A stretch of 9,993 nt of DNA from Candidatus Phaeomarinibacter sp. (lineage in GTDB: Bacteria; Pseudomonadota; Alphaproteobacteria; CGMCC-115125). The notes under the pieces were generated by a model. The model worked only from the letters and a program-made list of their open reading frames with translations, was not told the origin of the DNA and did not search any database. The stretch is from positions 1-9,993 of the forward strand of contig JANQMQ010000386.1 of NCBI GenBank assembly GCA_028279995.1, in the 5' to 3' direction. Below, one piece after another: positions 1-7,352 of this stretch; the stretch's first letter is position 1, and every line of letters begins with the position of its first letter. The translations under genes were made by a program, and so were the position numbers.

Positions 1-132
1 GTCTTCAACTTCGGGAATAAAGTCAGGCATCTCGACGTGCCATCAACAGGCGATGCAAAGTTGTCTCTGGGGCAGGCAAGCGTGGATTCAGGTCGTGTAA
101 CCGTGGGACCGCTGAGTGTCTTTGTAGCTTGA
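1..132 (+). CDS. C-terminal end of a probable GH13 alpha-glucosidase (5' part outside window)
   Basis: An open frame enters at base 1 and ends at TGA 130-132, giving 43 residues. It starts VFNFGNKVRHLDVP and ends GRVTVGPLSVFVA. A short 'xFNFG..' strand, a run of alternating hydrophobic residues, and a final '(L/V)xVGPLSVFVA' strand are what the C-terminal beta-sandwich (domain C) of GH13 alpha-glucosidases and amylases usually looks like, where a glycine-proline strand ends the protein. The catalytic barrel lies outside the window, so the enzyme class is an inference from the tail alone. The gene converges on the antiporter operon with only 25 bases between the two stop codons. I see no convincing terminator hairpin there. 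It could be another GH13 member, such as a trehalose synthase or oligo-1,6-glucosidase. Confidence 0.5.
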   Translation, partial: VFNFGNKVRHLDVPSTGDAKLSLGQASVDSGRVTVGPLSVFVA

Positions 133-157
133 CGAAGGGCGCAAGCCGCATGCCGCG

Positions 158-1855
158 CTACATGTAGCTCACGAGCAACATCACAACCAGCAGGACCGCC
201 ACCCATAGAACACCCAGCCCGGTACCCCAGGTCGAAGCGACGTTCGCCTGAGGGCCTGCCGCGGCAAACATGCCGCGGAAGGCGCCGGTCAGACGCGCAC
301 TGATGAAGTTTTGCCAGGCGAGATAGGCGGATGACGTCACCGTCATCACGACGCCCACAAGCGACGGGCCGAGGCGGCGGTAAAGCCAGTCCACATCGAT
401 AAGTGCCGATGCTTCATCGCGGGGCAGCAGTCCCCAGGCGCGTGCGGCTGCAAAGACCAGCAATGAAAACGCCAGGCCCTGCATATGCAAAACAAGTCCG
501 GCAGCATCGAACGGGATATCGTCCCAACAGGGCATCGAGCCGATGGCAAGGCACCCACCAACAGCGCCCAGCATGGCGATGCGCATATGCACCGGCGCTT
601 CTTCGACCGGGTCATTGTTGGCGCGGTCGCCAAAGAAGGCCGCTGCGGGCACCCGAAGTCCGGCGTGGGCCCACACACCGGCAACCCCGAACATTGCCAG
701 AGCCGCGACGTATGGACCCGAACTCGTCCAGATCGATGTCAGCAACGCGGGAATGGCCGTCCCGCCTGCAAGAATAGGCAGGCCTGCGACCGACAGGCCG
801 CCGATGACTGCAAACGCGGCCGTCCATGGCATCTGTGCGGCCAGGCCACCGAGATCAGCAGCGGATGCCGTGCCGGTCCTGAACAGTACGGCACCAATGG
901 CCATGAACATCAGCAGGAAACCGAAGACATTGGCAATGGCCAGCGTGGTGGCCGCCGCCAGGGCTTCCGGCGTGCCGATACCGATGGCGGTCACTGCCAG
1001 GCCAACCTGACTGATGAGCCCGTAACACAGTGTTCGCCGCAGATCGTTCGCCAGCAGGGCAAGCAGCACCGGAAAGGCAATCATGACCGGGCCAATGAAT
1101 GTCAGCAGCGTTTCGCCGGGCAGGAACCGCATCAGGGCGTAAACGGATGTCGTGATCGCAAAGACACTCAGCAACACAGTGCCGCCGGGCGTTGATTCCG
1201 GATAGGCGTCGGTCAGCCAGGCGTGCAGAACCGGAAAAGCGGTCCGTATGCCAAGCGCCAGGATCAGATACACGCCTGCGGAGGTGCTCAGGTCGCCAGT
1301 GAAGAAGGCTATGCTGCCGGTGACCTTGTAGGTAAGGAGAAACGCTTCCAGTAGCAGGACGCCGGCCAGCACGTTGGCCACGGCAAAACGCATCCCGGCG
1401 CCAAGGGAGCGGCTGGTGCCACCCGACCAGACGAGAAAGGCGGCCGCGATGGAGGCAATCTCGAAAAACACAAAAAAGCTTGGCAGGTCACCGGCAAGAA
1501 CCGCTCCGGTCGCGCAGCCAGTGTAAATGAGGCCGGCCGCCACGGGCAGCCCGGCACGCTCATGCCAGTTGAAAATGCCTGCCACGGTGGCGGCCGCCAG
1601 AAAACTCACGGCGATTGCAAAGCCCGGCTGTCCGATGTCGAAGGTTGTGACCGTGACGCCGATGATTTCGAACATGCCGCCGGGGCCGGCAGGCAGTGCG
1701 AGCAGATGCAACAGAGCCAGGAGCGGTGCCAGCACCGACATGGCCGGGCGGGTTGCCCTTGGCAGAATAGTTGCCAGCAGGCCAAGGAGGATCAGAAGGA
1801 AGCCCGGCGACAAACCATCAAGGGCACCACCGAAGATGTCGGGAGCCATGCTCAT
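158..1855 (-). CDS. Divergent NuoM/MrpD-like antiporter subunit (third of three), channel lysines lost
   Basis: 565 residues, very hydrophobic, about 14 or more membrane helices, of the proton-conducting antiporter family (NuoL/M/N, MrpA/D). The family fold is recognisable in FFVFFEIAS (E132, the TM5 glutamate), GIRTAFPVLHAWL (residues 202-214), MPWTAAFAVIGGLSVAGLP (342-360) and the C-terminal DVDWLYRR (487-494), a motif I recall from D-like subunits. The usual charges are changed: the TM7 lysine is R204, the TM8 lysine position is T235, the TM10 His and Lys positions are N309 and F313, and the TM12 lysine position is I368 where GFxSK is expected. Normal D-type length is about 500 residues; this protein carries an extra C-terminal part with one or two further helices. 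It is the last gene of the operon. Its ATG overlaps the stop of the 90-residue gene (ATGA), and AAGGA lies 9 bases upstream. It may be a structural or regulatory subunit rather than an ion channel. The family is clear; the exact role is not. Confidence 0.9.
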   Translation of the reverse strand: MSMAPDIFGGALDGLSPGFLLILLGLLATILPRATRPAMSVLAPLLALLHLLALPAGPGGMFEIIGVTVTTFDIGQPGFAIAVSFLAAATVAGIFNWHERAGLPVAAGLIYTGCATGAVLAGDLPSFFVFFEIASIAAAFLVWSGGTSRSLGAGMRFAVANVLAGVLLLEAFLLTYKVTGSIAFFTGDLSTSAGVYLILALGIRTAFPVLHAWLTDAYPESTPGGTVLLSVFAITTSVYALMRFLPGETLLTFIGPVMIAFPVLLALLANDLRRTLCYGLISQVGLAVTAIGIGTPEALAAATTLAIANVFGFLLMFMAIGAVLFRTGTASAADLGGLAAQMPWTAAFAVIGGLSVAGLPILAGGTAIPALLTSIWTSSGPYVAALAMFGVAGVWAHAGLRVPAAAFFGDRANNDPVEEAPVHMRIAMLGAVGGCLAIGSMPCWDDIPFDAAGLVLHMQGLAFSLLVFAAARAWGLLPRDEASALIDVDWLYRRLGPSLVGVVMTVTSSAYLAWQNFISARLTGAFRGMFAAAGPQANVASTWGTGLGVLWVAVLLVVMLLVSYM

Positions 1856-2124
1856 CGCGGATCATCCTTCTCGCTGTAATACCCGATCCGCCGACGCAGC
1901 AGGAACCGCAGGGGCCACGAAGCCACAACTGCCACAAGAGCGGCACCGAACGCGGCAACCGCCGCGCCCATGGGAATGTCGGAGATGAAGGGAACGCCCT
2001 CTGCGGGAACAATGAAACCGGCAACCGTGAGCAGCGCACATATGACCACGATGAAGATCAGCATGTTGCGGTCTGCATTGGGTCCCAATGCCCAGCCCCA
2101 GAAGCCTTTTGGTGTTTCAGACAT
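1852..2124 (-). CDS. Small two-helix membrane protein of the antiporter operon, unknown function
   Basis: 90 residues from ATG 2124. An in-frame TTG at 2127 would add one residue, but AGGGAG at 2133-2138 lies 8 bases from the ATG, so ATG is preferred. The sequence shows a short aromatic-rich N-terminus (MSETPKGFWGWALGPN), a first hydrophobic helix (roughly residues 21-42), a loop with PAEGVPFISD, a second helix (roughly 52-72), and a basic-to-acidic cytoplasmic-looking tail (LRRRIGYYSEKDDPR). I do not recognise a family. It lies 12 bases after the NuoL-like gene and overlaps the start of the divergent antiporter subunit by ATGA, so it is translated together with them. By position it could be an accessory or linker subunit of the complex. 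Archaeal Mbh has a small membrane subunit, MbhI, just after the antiporter subunit MbhH, but I see no residue-level link to it. Confidence 0.85.
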   Translation of the reverse strand: MSETPKGFWGWALGPNADRNMLIFIVVICALLTVAGFIVPAEGVPFISDIPMGAAVAAFGAALVAVVASWPLRFLLRRRIGYYSEKDDPR

Positions 2125-2132
2125 CAATCAGG

Positions 2133-2138
2133 CTCCCT
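2133..2138 (-). promoter_or_regulatory. Ribosome binding site overlapping an upstream stop codon
   Basis: On the minus strand the sequence reads AGGGAG, with its first two bases forming the end of the TAG stop of the NuoL-like gene. It is spaced 8 bases from ATG 2124 and 5 bases from the in-frame TTG 2127, which favours the ATG start for the small membrane protein. Confidence 0.7.
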
Positions 2139-3657
2139 AGTGAGCGCCAACGAGGGGCGCTATCAATTCCTTGAGCGGCCCGACGAGGAACAGGGTGAGG
2201 AAACACAGGCCCGCAGTGATGACCGGTGCAATAACGGTCAGGCGCGGGGCACGAATGCGTTCTTCGGAAGGCATGGCATCGTTGAACTGGGCTGCAGGCT
2301 CCGTGCGGTCTCCAAGGTTGCCGAAGAACCCGCGGGCCACCACCGGAAGCAAATACCCGATGGAGAGGAGTGACGCGAGAATGAGGGCGTAGATGATGTA
2401 CTTCTCGCCTGAGTCAGACGCCGCCATGACCAGGTAGAGTTTCACCCAGTCGCCGCCAAGCGGGGGAATGCCGATAATCGCGAGAGCGCCGACGGTGAAG
2501 GCGCCATAGACCCAGGGCATCCGGCGTCCAAGTCCATCCATCTGGCTCAGCTCGGTCTTCTGTGTCGCCACATAGATCGCCCCGGCACACATGAAGAGGG
2601 TAATCTTCGCGGTTGCGTGCATCATGATCTGCAGCGCGCCGGCGGTGATGCCATATCCCGACGCCAGCATGGCCCCCAGCGTGACATAGGACAGCTGGCT
2701 CACGGTGGAGTAGGCCAGCCGCGCCTTCAGATTGTCCTTGGTCATCGCAATGATACCGGCAAAGACAATGGAGAAGGCTGCGATCCACATGAGCCAGACG
2801 CTGGCATCGGTCGACGAGAGGAAGTCGGTGCCGAAGATGTAAACCGTCACCTTGAGGACTGTGAAGACACCGGCCTTCACAACGGCCACGGCGTGGAGCA
2901 GGGCAGAGACCGGCGTCGGCGCCACCATGGCGTGGGGCAGCCAAGGATGGATTGGCACAAGAGCTGCCTTGCCGATACCGAACATGTAGAGACCAAGCAG
3001 GATCGGCAGCAGGGCTTCGTCGATCTTGCCTTCCAGAATACCACCCAGCTGGAAGTCACCGGTACCGGCAACCGCATAGGTCCAGATGATGGCGGGCAAC
3101 AGCAATCCAATAGATGTCGCCAGCAAGATGCCCAGATAAATGCGCGCGCCGCGGCGGGCGTCCGGGGTTTCCTTGTGTGCCACCAGCGGGTAGGTCGACA
3201 GCGTTAGAACTTCGTAGAAGATGAAGAGCGTCAGCAGATTGTCCGCAAAGGCGATGCCCATCGCCGCGCCAAGCGCAATTGCGAAGCAGGCATAGAAGCG
3301 TGTCTGGTTCTTCTCGTTGTTGCCGCGCATATAGCCGATGGCGTAGAGCGAAGTGATGATCCACAGGCCACTGGCCACGAGTGAGAATATGACGCCCAGC
3401 GGCTCGAGCCTGAATGCCAGGGGCAATCCGGGCACGACATCGAAGAGCACAAGCTTCGGCGCTTCACCAGCCAGATAACCACCCAGCAGGTGGATCACGG
3501 TGATGAACAGGGCAACAGCCGTCGCAAGCGTCACTGCTTCGCGCAGATTTGGCCACCGGCCGGCAAGCACCAGCAACACGGCGCCAATCATCGGCAGAAG
3601 GACGGCAATCAACATCGCTGTGTCAAAGCCGATGCCTGGCGGAGAGAGCAGCATCAT
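2137..3657 (-). CDS. NuoL/MrpA-N-like proton-conducting antiporter subunit
   Basis: 506 residues, polytopic. It carries the family signature strongly: E149 in FIFYEVLTLSTYPLVAH (TM5), K230 in GIGKAALVPIHPWLP (TM7), then APTPVSALLHAVAVVKAG with K261 (TM8), H347 and K351 in HATAKITLFM (TM10), and K406 in TM12. The PTPVSALLHA..VVKAG block is of the NuoL/MrpA kind rather than the plain MrpD kind, so this subunit may stand in for the N-terminal half of MrpA. The TM12 motif reads GGDWVK where GFxSK is usual, so an extra acidic residue (D403) sits three before the lysine. Two ATGs start the frame. The first, at 3657, forms an ATGA overlap with mnhD and has AAGGAG at 3665-3670, 7 bases upstream. Its role would be one of the ion-translocating channels of the inner-membrane complex. 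Ion specificity cannot be read from sequence. Confidence 0.93.
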   Translation of the reverse strand: MMLLSPPGIGFDTAMLIAVLLPMIGAVLLVLAGRWPNLREAVTLATAVALFITVIHLLGGYLAGEAPKLVLFDVVPGLPLAFRLEPLGVIFSLVASGLWIITSLYAIGYMRGNNEKNQTRFYACFAIALGAAMGIAFADNLLTLFIFYEVLTLSTYPLVAHKETPDARRGARIYLGILLATSIGLLLPAIIWTYAVAGTGDFQLGGILEGKIDEALLPILLGLYMFGIGKAALVPIHPWLPHAMVAPTPVSALLHAVAVVKAGVFTVLKVTVYIFGTDFLSSTDASVWLMWIAAFSIVFAGIIAMTKDNLKARLAYSTVSQLSYVTLGAMLASGYGITAGALQIMMHATAKITLFMCAGAIYVATQKTELSQMDGLGRRMPWVYGAFTVGALAIIGIPPLGGDWVKLYLVMAASDSGEKYIIYALILASLLSIGYLLPVVARGFFGNLGDRTEPAAQFNDAMPSEERIRAPRLTVIAPVITAGLCFLTLFLVGPLKELIAPLVGAH

Positions 3658-5219
3658 GGCGCGGCTCCTTCCATGGCACCGTCAGTGGCAGGCACGACTT
3701 CTGGGATGGCAACAGCCGGGCTGACGCCGTTGCCGTTCAACAATGCCTCGGCAACGGTCTGCCCGATGCTAGCTGTCAGCTCGGCGTTGATGCCAAAATA
3801 GATGCAGACCAGTGCCAGCGTCCACATCGGTATCAGCATGGAGAGGGGAGCTTCGCTCACGGGCTTCGCGCCTTCAGGTGCGGGCGTGAGGTAGGCGACC
3901 TCGACAATCCGCCAGACATAGATCACTGCGATGAGAGAACTTGCGACGATCATGAAGGCAATGATCCAGTCACCGGTCTCAAGCGCGCCGAGGATGAGGT
4001 ACCACTTGGATATGAAGCCAACGGTCAGCGGGACACCAATAAGCGACAAGCCACCCACCACCATGGCGGCCATGGTCCAGGGCATCTGTCGGCCGAGCCC
4101 GGCAAAACTTGCCACGGCTGTTGACCCGACACGGTAGACCACTGCGCCGGCCACCATGAACATCACGGCCTTCATGGCGGCGTGATTGAACAGATGCACC
4201 ATGGTTGCGGTCAGGCCCGTGACGCTGGCCATGGAGAAGCCCAGGACCATGTAACCTATCTGCGCAACGGACGAGTAGGCCAGCAGGCGCTTGAAGTCCG
4301 TCTGGAAGACCGCAACCGCAGAGGCCACAAACATGGCGATGACAGCCAGCGGCAGGAACACGGTTGAGAGCGACAGCTCCACGACCGGGAAGTCGTAGCC
4401 AAAGACGGTGAACATGAACCGCAGCAGCACGTAGACAGCGACCTTGGTCGATGTGGCCGCTAGGAAGATGCTCACCACTGAGGGTGCGTAGGTGTAGGCG
4501 TTGGGCAGCCAGGCATGGATCGGGAACATCGCCAGCTTCAACGCCAAGCCAACCATGATGAAGGCAAAACCGGCACGCACGCTGGTGAGGTCACCCAGCG
4601 GCTGCAGGCGGACGGCCAGGTCCTCCATGTTGAGGGTGCCGGTCGCCTGATAAAGCAGGCCCAGGCCGATCACATAGAAGGTCGCGCCAATGGTACCCAT
4701 CACCAGATATGTGTAACCGGCCGTCAGCGCGCGCCGGTCGCGCCGCGCCCCCATGGCTACCAGCACATAGGTGGCAAGGGATGAGATTTCGAGGAAGACA
4801 AAGACGTTGAAGGCGTCGCCGGTAATGGTCACGCCAAGCAGGCCCGTGAGGCAGAGAACGAAGACGGTGTAGAACAGCGCCTGCTTGGAGGGCTCGATTT
4901 CCGCACGGATGGAACGCCGGGCAAACGGCAGGACCAGAGCACTTGTGGCTGCCACGATCACCAGCACAAACGCGTTCATGGCATCGACGCGGTACTCAAT
5001 GCCGAAGGGGGGCTCCCAGCCGCCAAGATGGTAGGATATGGGCCCCGTTTCGATGACCTGCTGCAGCAACAGCAGCGACATGGCAAAGCAGAGCACGGCC
5101 GTGACCAGCGCCAGCATCCACGCAAGGCCGCCACGCATCAGCAGCAGGCAAATCGGAGCCGCGAGCATGGGTACAACAACCTGCAACGCCGGCAGGTGCA
5201 GCATCACGAATTCCATCAT
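3654..5219 (-). CDS. mnhD: Monovalent cation/proton antiporter subunit D
   Basis: 521 residues with about 14 membrane helices, close to the usual MrpD/MnhD length. All conserved charged positions are present: E144 in FVFLEISSLATY (TM5), K228 in GLALKLAMFPIHAWLP (TM7), K259 in STKVAVYVLLR (TM8), H346 and K350 in FNHAAMKAVMFM (TM10), and K405 in GFISKWYL (TM12). In Mrp these residues line the proton/cation path, so this is the best candidate for an active antiporter channel. The C-terminus (about residues 495-521) is a hydrophilic Pro/Ala/Gly tail. It starts with two ATGs; the first overlaps the mnhC stop as TGATG. It follows mnhC directly, the order seen in both mrp and mbh operons. Confidence 0.95.
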   Translation of the reverse strand: MMEFVMLHLPALQVVVPMLAAPICLLLMRGGLAWMLALVTAVLCFAMSLLLLQQVIETGPISYHLGGWEPPFGIEYRVDAMNAFVLVIVAATSALVLPFARRSIRAEIEPSKQALFYTVFVLCLTGLLGVTITGDAFNVFVFLEISSLATYVLVAMGARRDRRALTAGYTYLVMGTIGATFYVIGLGLLYQATGTLNMEDLAVRLQPLGDLTSVRAGFAFIMVGLALKLAMFPIHAWLPNAYTYAPSVVSIFLAATSTKVAVYVLLRFMFTVFGYDFPVVELSLSTVFLPLAVIAMFVASAVAVFQTDFKRLLAYSSVAQIGYMVLGFSMASVTGLTATMVHLFNHAAMKAVMFMVAGAVVYRVGSTAVASFAGLGRQMPWTMAAMVVGGLSLIGVPLTVGFISKWYLILGALETGDWIIAFMIVASSLIAVIYVWRIVEVAYLTPAPEGAKPVSEAPLSMLIPMWTLALVCIYFGINAELTASIGQTVAEALLNGNGVSPAVAIPEVVPATDGAMEGAAP

Positions 5220-5659
5220 CAGGCCGAGCCCCCGATCGTCGGAGCGGAGGACCCGCTGGCCCCGCCGGCGCGCGGCGAGGCATCCCGGCCGGCATCGGCA
5301 ATCTGGATGTCATCCTCCTCAACAGTGCCATAGGCCCGCTGGATCCGAATGACCAGACTGAGGCCAACCGCAAGCGTTGCGACACCGACCACGATGGCTG
5401 TCAGGATCAGCACGTGGGGCAGGGGATTGGAATAAAGAGCGTTGGGATCATCGACATAGATGGGTGCCGTACCGCCAGCCACCTTGCCGACGGATATATA
5501 GAAGAGGAAAACGGACACTTGGAAGATGTTGAGCCCAACGAGCTTCTTGACGAGGTTGCCACGCGCAACAACCACATAAAGGCCGACCATCATCAGGACG
5601 ATGACCAGCCAATAGTTGTAGCGGCCAATGACAAATTCTAGGAACTGGCTGTCTTCCAT
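5219..5659 (-). CDS. mnhC: Antiporter subunit C, NuoK-like
   Basis: 146 residues with three predicted membrane helices: about 16-32, 40-60 (NLVKKLVGLNIFQVSVFLFY) and 80-106 (NPLPHVLILTAIVVGVATLA). The 'Y-x-NPLPHVLILTAIVVG' block is the MrpC/MnhC version of the NuoK fold. The subunit is part of the membrane core that links the MrpA-type and MrpD-type channels. Typical MrpC has about 110-115 residues; this one is longer because of a hydrophilic tail (about 108-146) that begins with an acidic stretch, GTVEEDDIQIAD, and ends in a Gly/Ser/Ala-rich segment. The start ATG lies 2 bases after the mnhB stop, with GGAGCGGGA just upstream. Confidence 0.93.
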   Translation of the reverse strand: MEDSQFLEFVIGRYNYWLVIVLMMVGLYVVVARGNLVKKLVGLNIFQVSVFLFYISVGKVAGGTAPIYVDDPNALYSNPLPHVLILTAIVVGVATLAVGLSLVIRIQRAYGTVEEDDIQIADAGRDASPRAGGASGSSAPTIGGSA

Positions 5660-5661
5660 GA

Positions 5662-6111
5662 CTAATCCCGCTCCGTGCCGAAGAGGCCGGCCGCATCCGC
5701 AAAACCGTAAAAGACAAGCACCATGACGGCTGCCACCGTAAGCCCAACACCTGCTTCGATGAGCAGGATGCCAAGGTGCTGCCCGGCAACGGCGTAGCCC
5801 ACGGGATCATGGGAGACAAAGTCATAGTCGAGGAAATTGCCGCCATTGAGCATCGTATAGACACCAACCCCGGTGTAGATCAGCACGCCAAAACACGCCG
5901 CCGTGCGCACAACCCACATGGGCATTACCTGTTGTGTCGTGCTGAGGCCGAAAATCAGGGCGTGGAGGATGAAGCCGACCGCAATAATCACGCCTGCCTG
6001 AAAGCCGCCACCAGCACCGAAGTCACCGTGGAACTGAACGTACAGACCAAAAAGGATAATCGGCGCGATCAGGATCTTGGTGATCACACGAAGGATAATA
6101 TGCTGGTTCAT
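5662..6111 (-). CDS. mnhB: Antiporter subunit B (MnhB domain)
   Basis: 149 residues with four predicted membrane helices. The MnhB signature is plain: FGLYVQFHGDFGAGGGFQAG (residues 21-40), a variant of the family's H-G-x-x-x-x-G-G-G-F-x-G/A-G loop, followed by the hydrophobic VIIAVGFILHALIFGLS. A second conserved region has E119 in GILLIEAGVGLTV. The length fits stand-alone MrpB. MnhB is required for cation/proton exchange in Mrp complexes and packs beside the MrpA C-terminal region. The ATG at 6111 overlaps the stop of the preceding MbhD/E-like gene (ATGA), and GGGAGG at 6119-6124 sits 7 bases upstream, so the start is well supported. Confidence 0.94.
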   Translation of the reverse strand: MNQHIILRVITKILIAPIILFGLYVQFHGDFGAGGGFQAGVIIAVGFILHALIFGLSTTQQVMPMWVVRTAACFGVLIYTGVGVYTMLNGGNFLDYDFVSHDPVGYAVAGQHLGILLIEAGVGLTVAAVMVLVFYGFADAAGLFGTERD

Positions 6112-6689
6112 GCATCTTCCTCCCTGCGGTTGGCTGGTTGTGCGCGCGCTTCGACAGCGCGGCGGATCGGCTTGTGGCCAAGCAGCGCCAGCACGCCTAC
6201 ACCGGCCATGAACACCACCACAACTTCACCCAGCGTATCGAAGCCGCGATAGCTCGCGAGCACCGCCGTCACGATGTTTGGCACATCAATGAGCTCCGGT
6301 GTCTCCTCAATATAAAAGGGACCCACATGAACATGGGACGGGGCTTCCGGATCACCGAATGCCGGCATGTCGAAGGTTGAGTAAATCAACGCCATACCCG
6401 TCGCAATGACCACCAGCAGCGGGACTGTCTGCGTCCCCTTGGTGGTTTTCTGTGAATGTGCGGTCAGGGCAAGTGTGCCGAGCATCAGGACGGTGGAAAT
6501 GCCCGCGCCGACGGCTGCCTCCGTGAAGGCCACATCCGGCGCATCCATGGTGATGAACAGACCGGCGGTCAGCAGGCTGAACACCCCCGACAGCATGGTC
6601 ACCACAAACAGATGGTTCAGACGGACGATCTGGATTGCCACGGCGGCCAGCAGGGTGAACAGCACCAGGTCGATGATGATCGCGTTCAT
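6108..6689 (-). CDS. MbhD/MbhE-like subunit (DUF4040; equivalent to the MrpA C-terminal region)
   Basis: 193 residues from ATG 6689. A longer open frame runs upstream to 6773, but that part overlaps mnhG, is rich in arginine, and is not membrane-like. ATG 6689 overlaps the mnhG stop as ATGA and has GGAG 7 bases upstream. Residues 1-75 are the MbhD/DUF4040 domain: three helices with the hallmark DAPDVAFTEAAVGAG (D49, D52, E57). Residues about 89-105 form a further helix, and residues 137-171 match the MbhE part, with NIVTAVLASYRGFDTLGE (R148, D151, E155) before a last helix. In canonical Mrp these segments are fused to the C-terminus of MrpA; here they are a separate gene, with MbhD and MbhE joined in one protein. 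They would form the sodium-path part of the complex. The tail is basic then acidic (RRAVEARAQPANRREEDA). Confidence 0.92.
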   Translation of the reverse strand: MNAIIIDLVLFTLLAAVAIQIVRLNHLFVVTMLSGVFSLLTAGLFITMDAPDVAFTEAAVGAGISTVLMLGTLALTAHSQKTTKGTQTVPLLVVIATGMALIYSTFDMPAFGDPEAPSHVHVGPFYIEETPELIDVPNIVTAVLASYRGFDTLGEVVVVFMAGVGVLALLGHKPIRRAVEARAQPANRREEDA

Positions 6690-7045
6690 GAGGCGGCTCC
6701 GTCTTTCGGTCCGGCTTCGCCATCGCCCGGCTTCAGGTCCTTGCCAAGGAGTGGTCTCACACCGGCTGCCCATGCGGCATTCGCAACCGCATGGGTGGAA
6801 GTCGGGCTGGTAAAGAACATGAAGAAACCGATGGCGATCAGCTTCACCGTGATCAGGCTGAAGCCGGTTTGCAGTATCATCGCCAGAAGGATCAGTTCAG
6901 CTCCCAGGGTATCGGTCACCCCGGCCGCATGCATACGGGAGTAGAAGTCGGGCAGGCGCAGGACGCCAATCGACCCGACCAGAAGAAAAAAGCTTCCCCC
7001 GGCCAGCAGAACACCAGTGGCAATATCCAGGACCATCTCGATCAT
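6686..7045 (-). CDS. mnhG: Antiporter subunit G (MnhG/PhaG)
   Basis: 119 residues with three membrane helices. The family block GSIGVLRLPDFYSRMHA (residues 24-40) followed by AGVTDTLGAELILLA is typical of MnhG, as is TSPTSTHAVANAAW (79-92) after the third helix. MnhG is a small membrane subunit needed for assembly and activity of Mrp complexes. The length is usual, with a hydrophilic Gly/Pro/Lys/Asp tail (about 100-119). ATG 7045 overlaps the mnhF stop as ATGA, and GGGAG lies 7 bases upstream. Confidence 0.95.
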   Translation of the reverse strand: MIEMVLDIATGVLLAGGSFFLLVGSIGVLRLPDFYSRMHAAGVTDTLGAELILLAMILQTGFSLITVKLIAIGFFMFFTSPTSTHAVANAAWAAGVRPLLGKDLKPGDGEAGPKDGAAS

Positions 7046-7341
7046 GAGGGCGCTCCCGGCTTGCCTGGTGCCGCGTCGTCGTCAATGTCGCCGAGGGCCC
7101 GGTACCTGAAGAACTTCAGGACGGCGATGGTGCCGACGAAATTGATGAGTGCGTAGAGCAGGGCAATGTCCATGAAGTCCGGCCGGTCCGTGACGAAGCC
7201 CACCAGACCGATCAGCAACACGGTCTTGGTTCCAAAAGCATTGAGGGCCAGCACCCGGTCATAGAGAGACGGACCGGCAAACAGGCGCACAAGCATCAGC
7301 AGCATGGCGGCAAGGAGAGCAAGGCTGGCGGCAAAAAACAT
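7042..7341 (-). CDS. mnhF: Antiporter subunit F (MnhF/PhaF)
   Basis: 99 residues with three membrane helices. The family pattern is clear: RLFAGPSLYDRVLALNAFGT (residues 19-38, with the D28-R29 pair), then DFMDIALLYALINFVGTIAV (55-74), then the short basic KFFRYR. MnhF is one of the three small subunits (E, F, G) of Mrp complexes and corresponds to archaeal MbhB. A short acidic and Gly/Pro tail (DIDDDAAPGKPGAPS) follows. The gene starts 11 bases after mnhE, with AGGA overlapping the mnhE stop 9 bases from the ATG. Confidence 0.95.
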   Translation of the reverse strand: MFFAASLALLAAMLLMLVRLFAGPSLYDRVLALNAFGTKTVLLIGLVGFVTDRPDFMDIALLYALINFVGTIAVLKFFRYRALGDIDDDAAPGKPGAPS

Positions 7342-7352
7342 TGGGGCTCGTC

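Noticed and set aside
133..157. Bidirectional terminator between the convergent genes
   Set aside because: Only a 3-bp GGC-GCAA-GCC stem and scattered GCGC repeats are present, with no T-tract on either strand.
485..1195. Long plus-strand open frame (236 codons) antisense to the third antiporter subunit
   Set aside because: It is rich in Arg, Gln, His and Gly with no family pattern, and lies opposite a clear membrane-protein gene. It is a frame shadow of high-G+C coding sequence, as are the plus-strand frames at 1771-2373, 2617-3207, 3549-4124, 5776-6252 and 6456-6944.
6690..6773. Upstream extension of the MbhD/E-like gene by 28 codons
   Set aside because: The extension overlaps mnhG, is arginine-rich, and precedes a much better start at 6689 with an ATGA overlap and a ribosome site.
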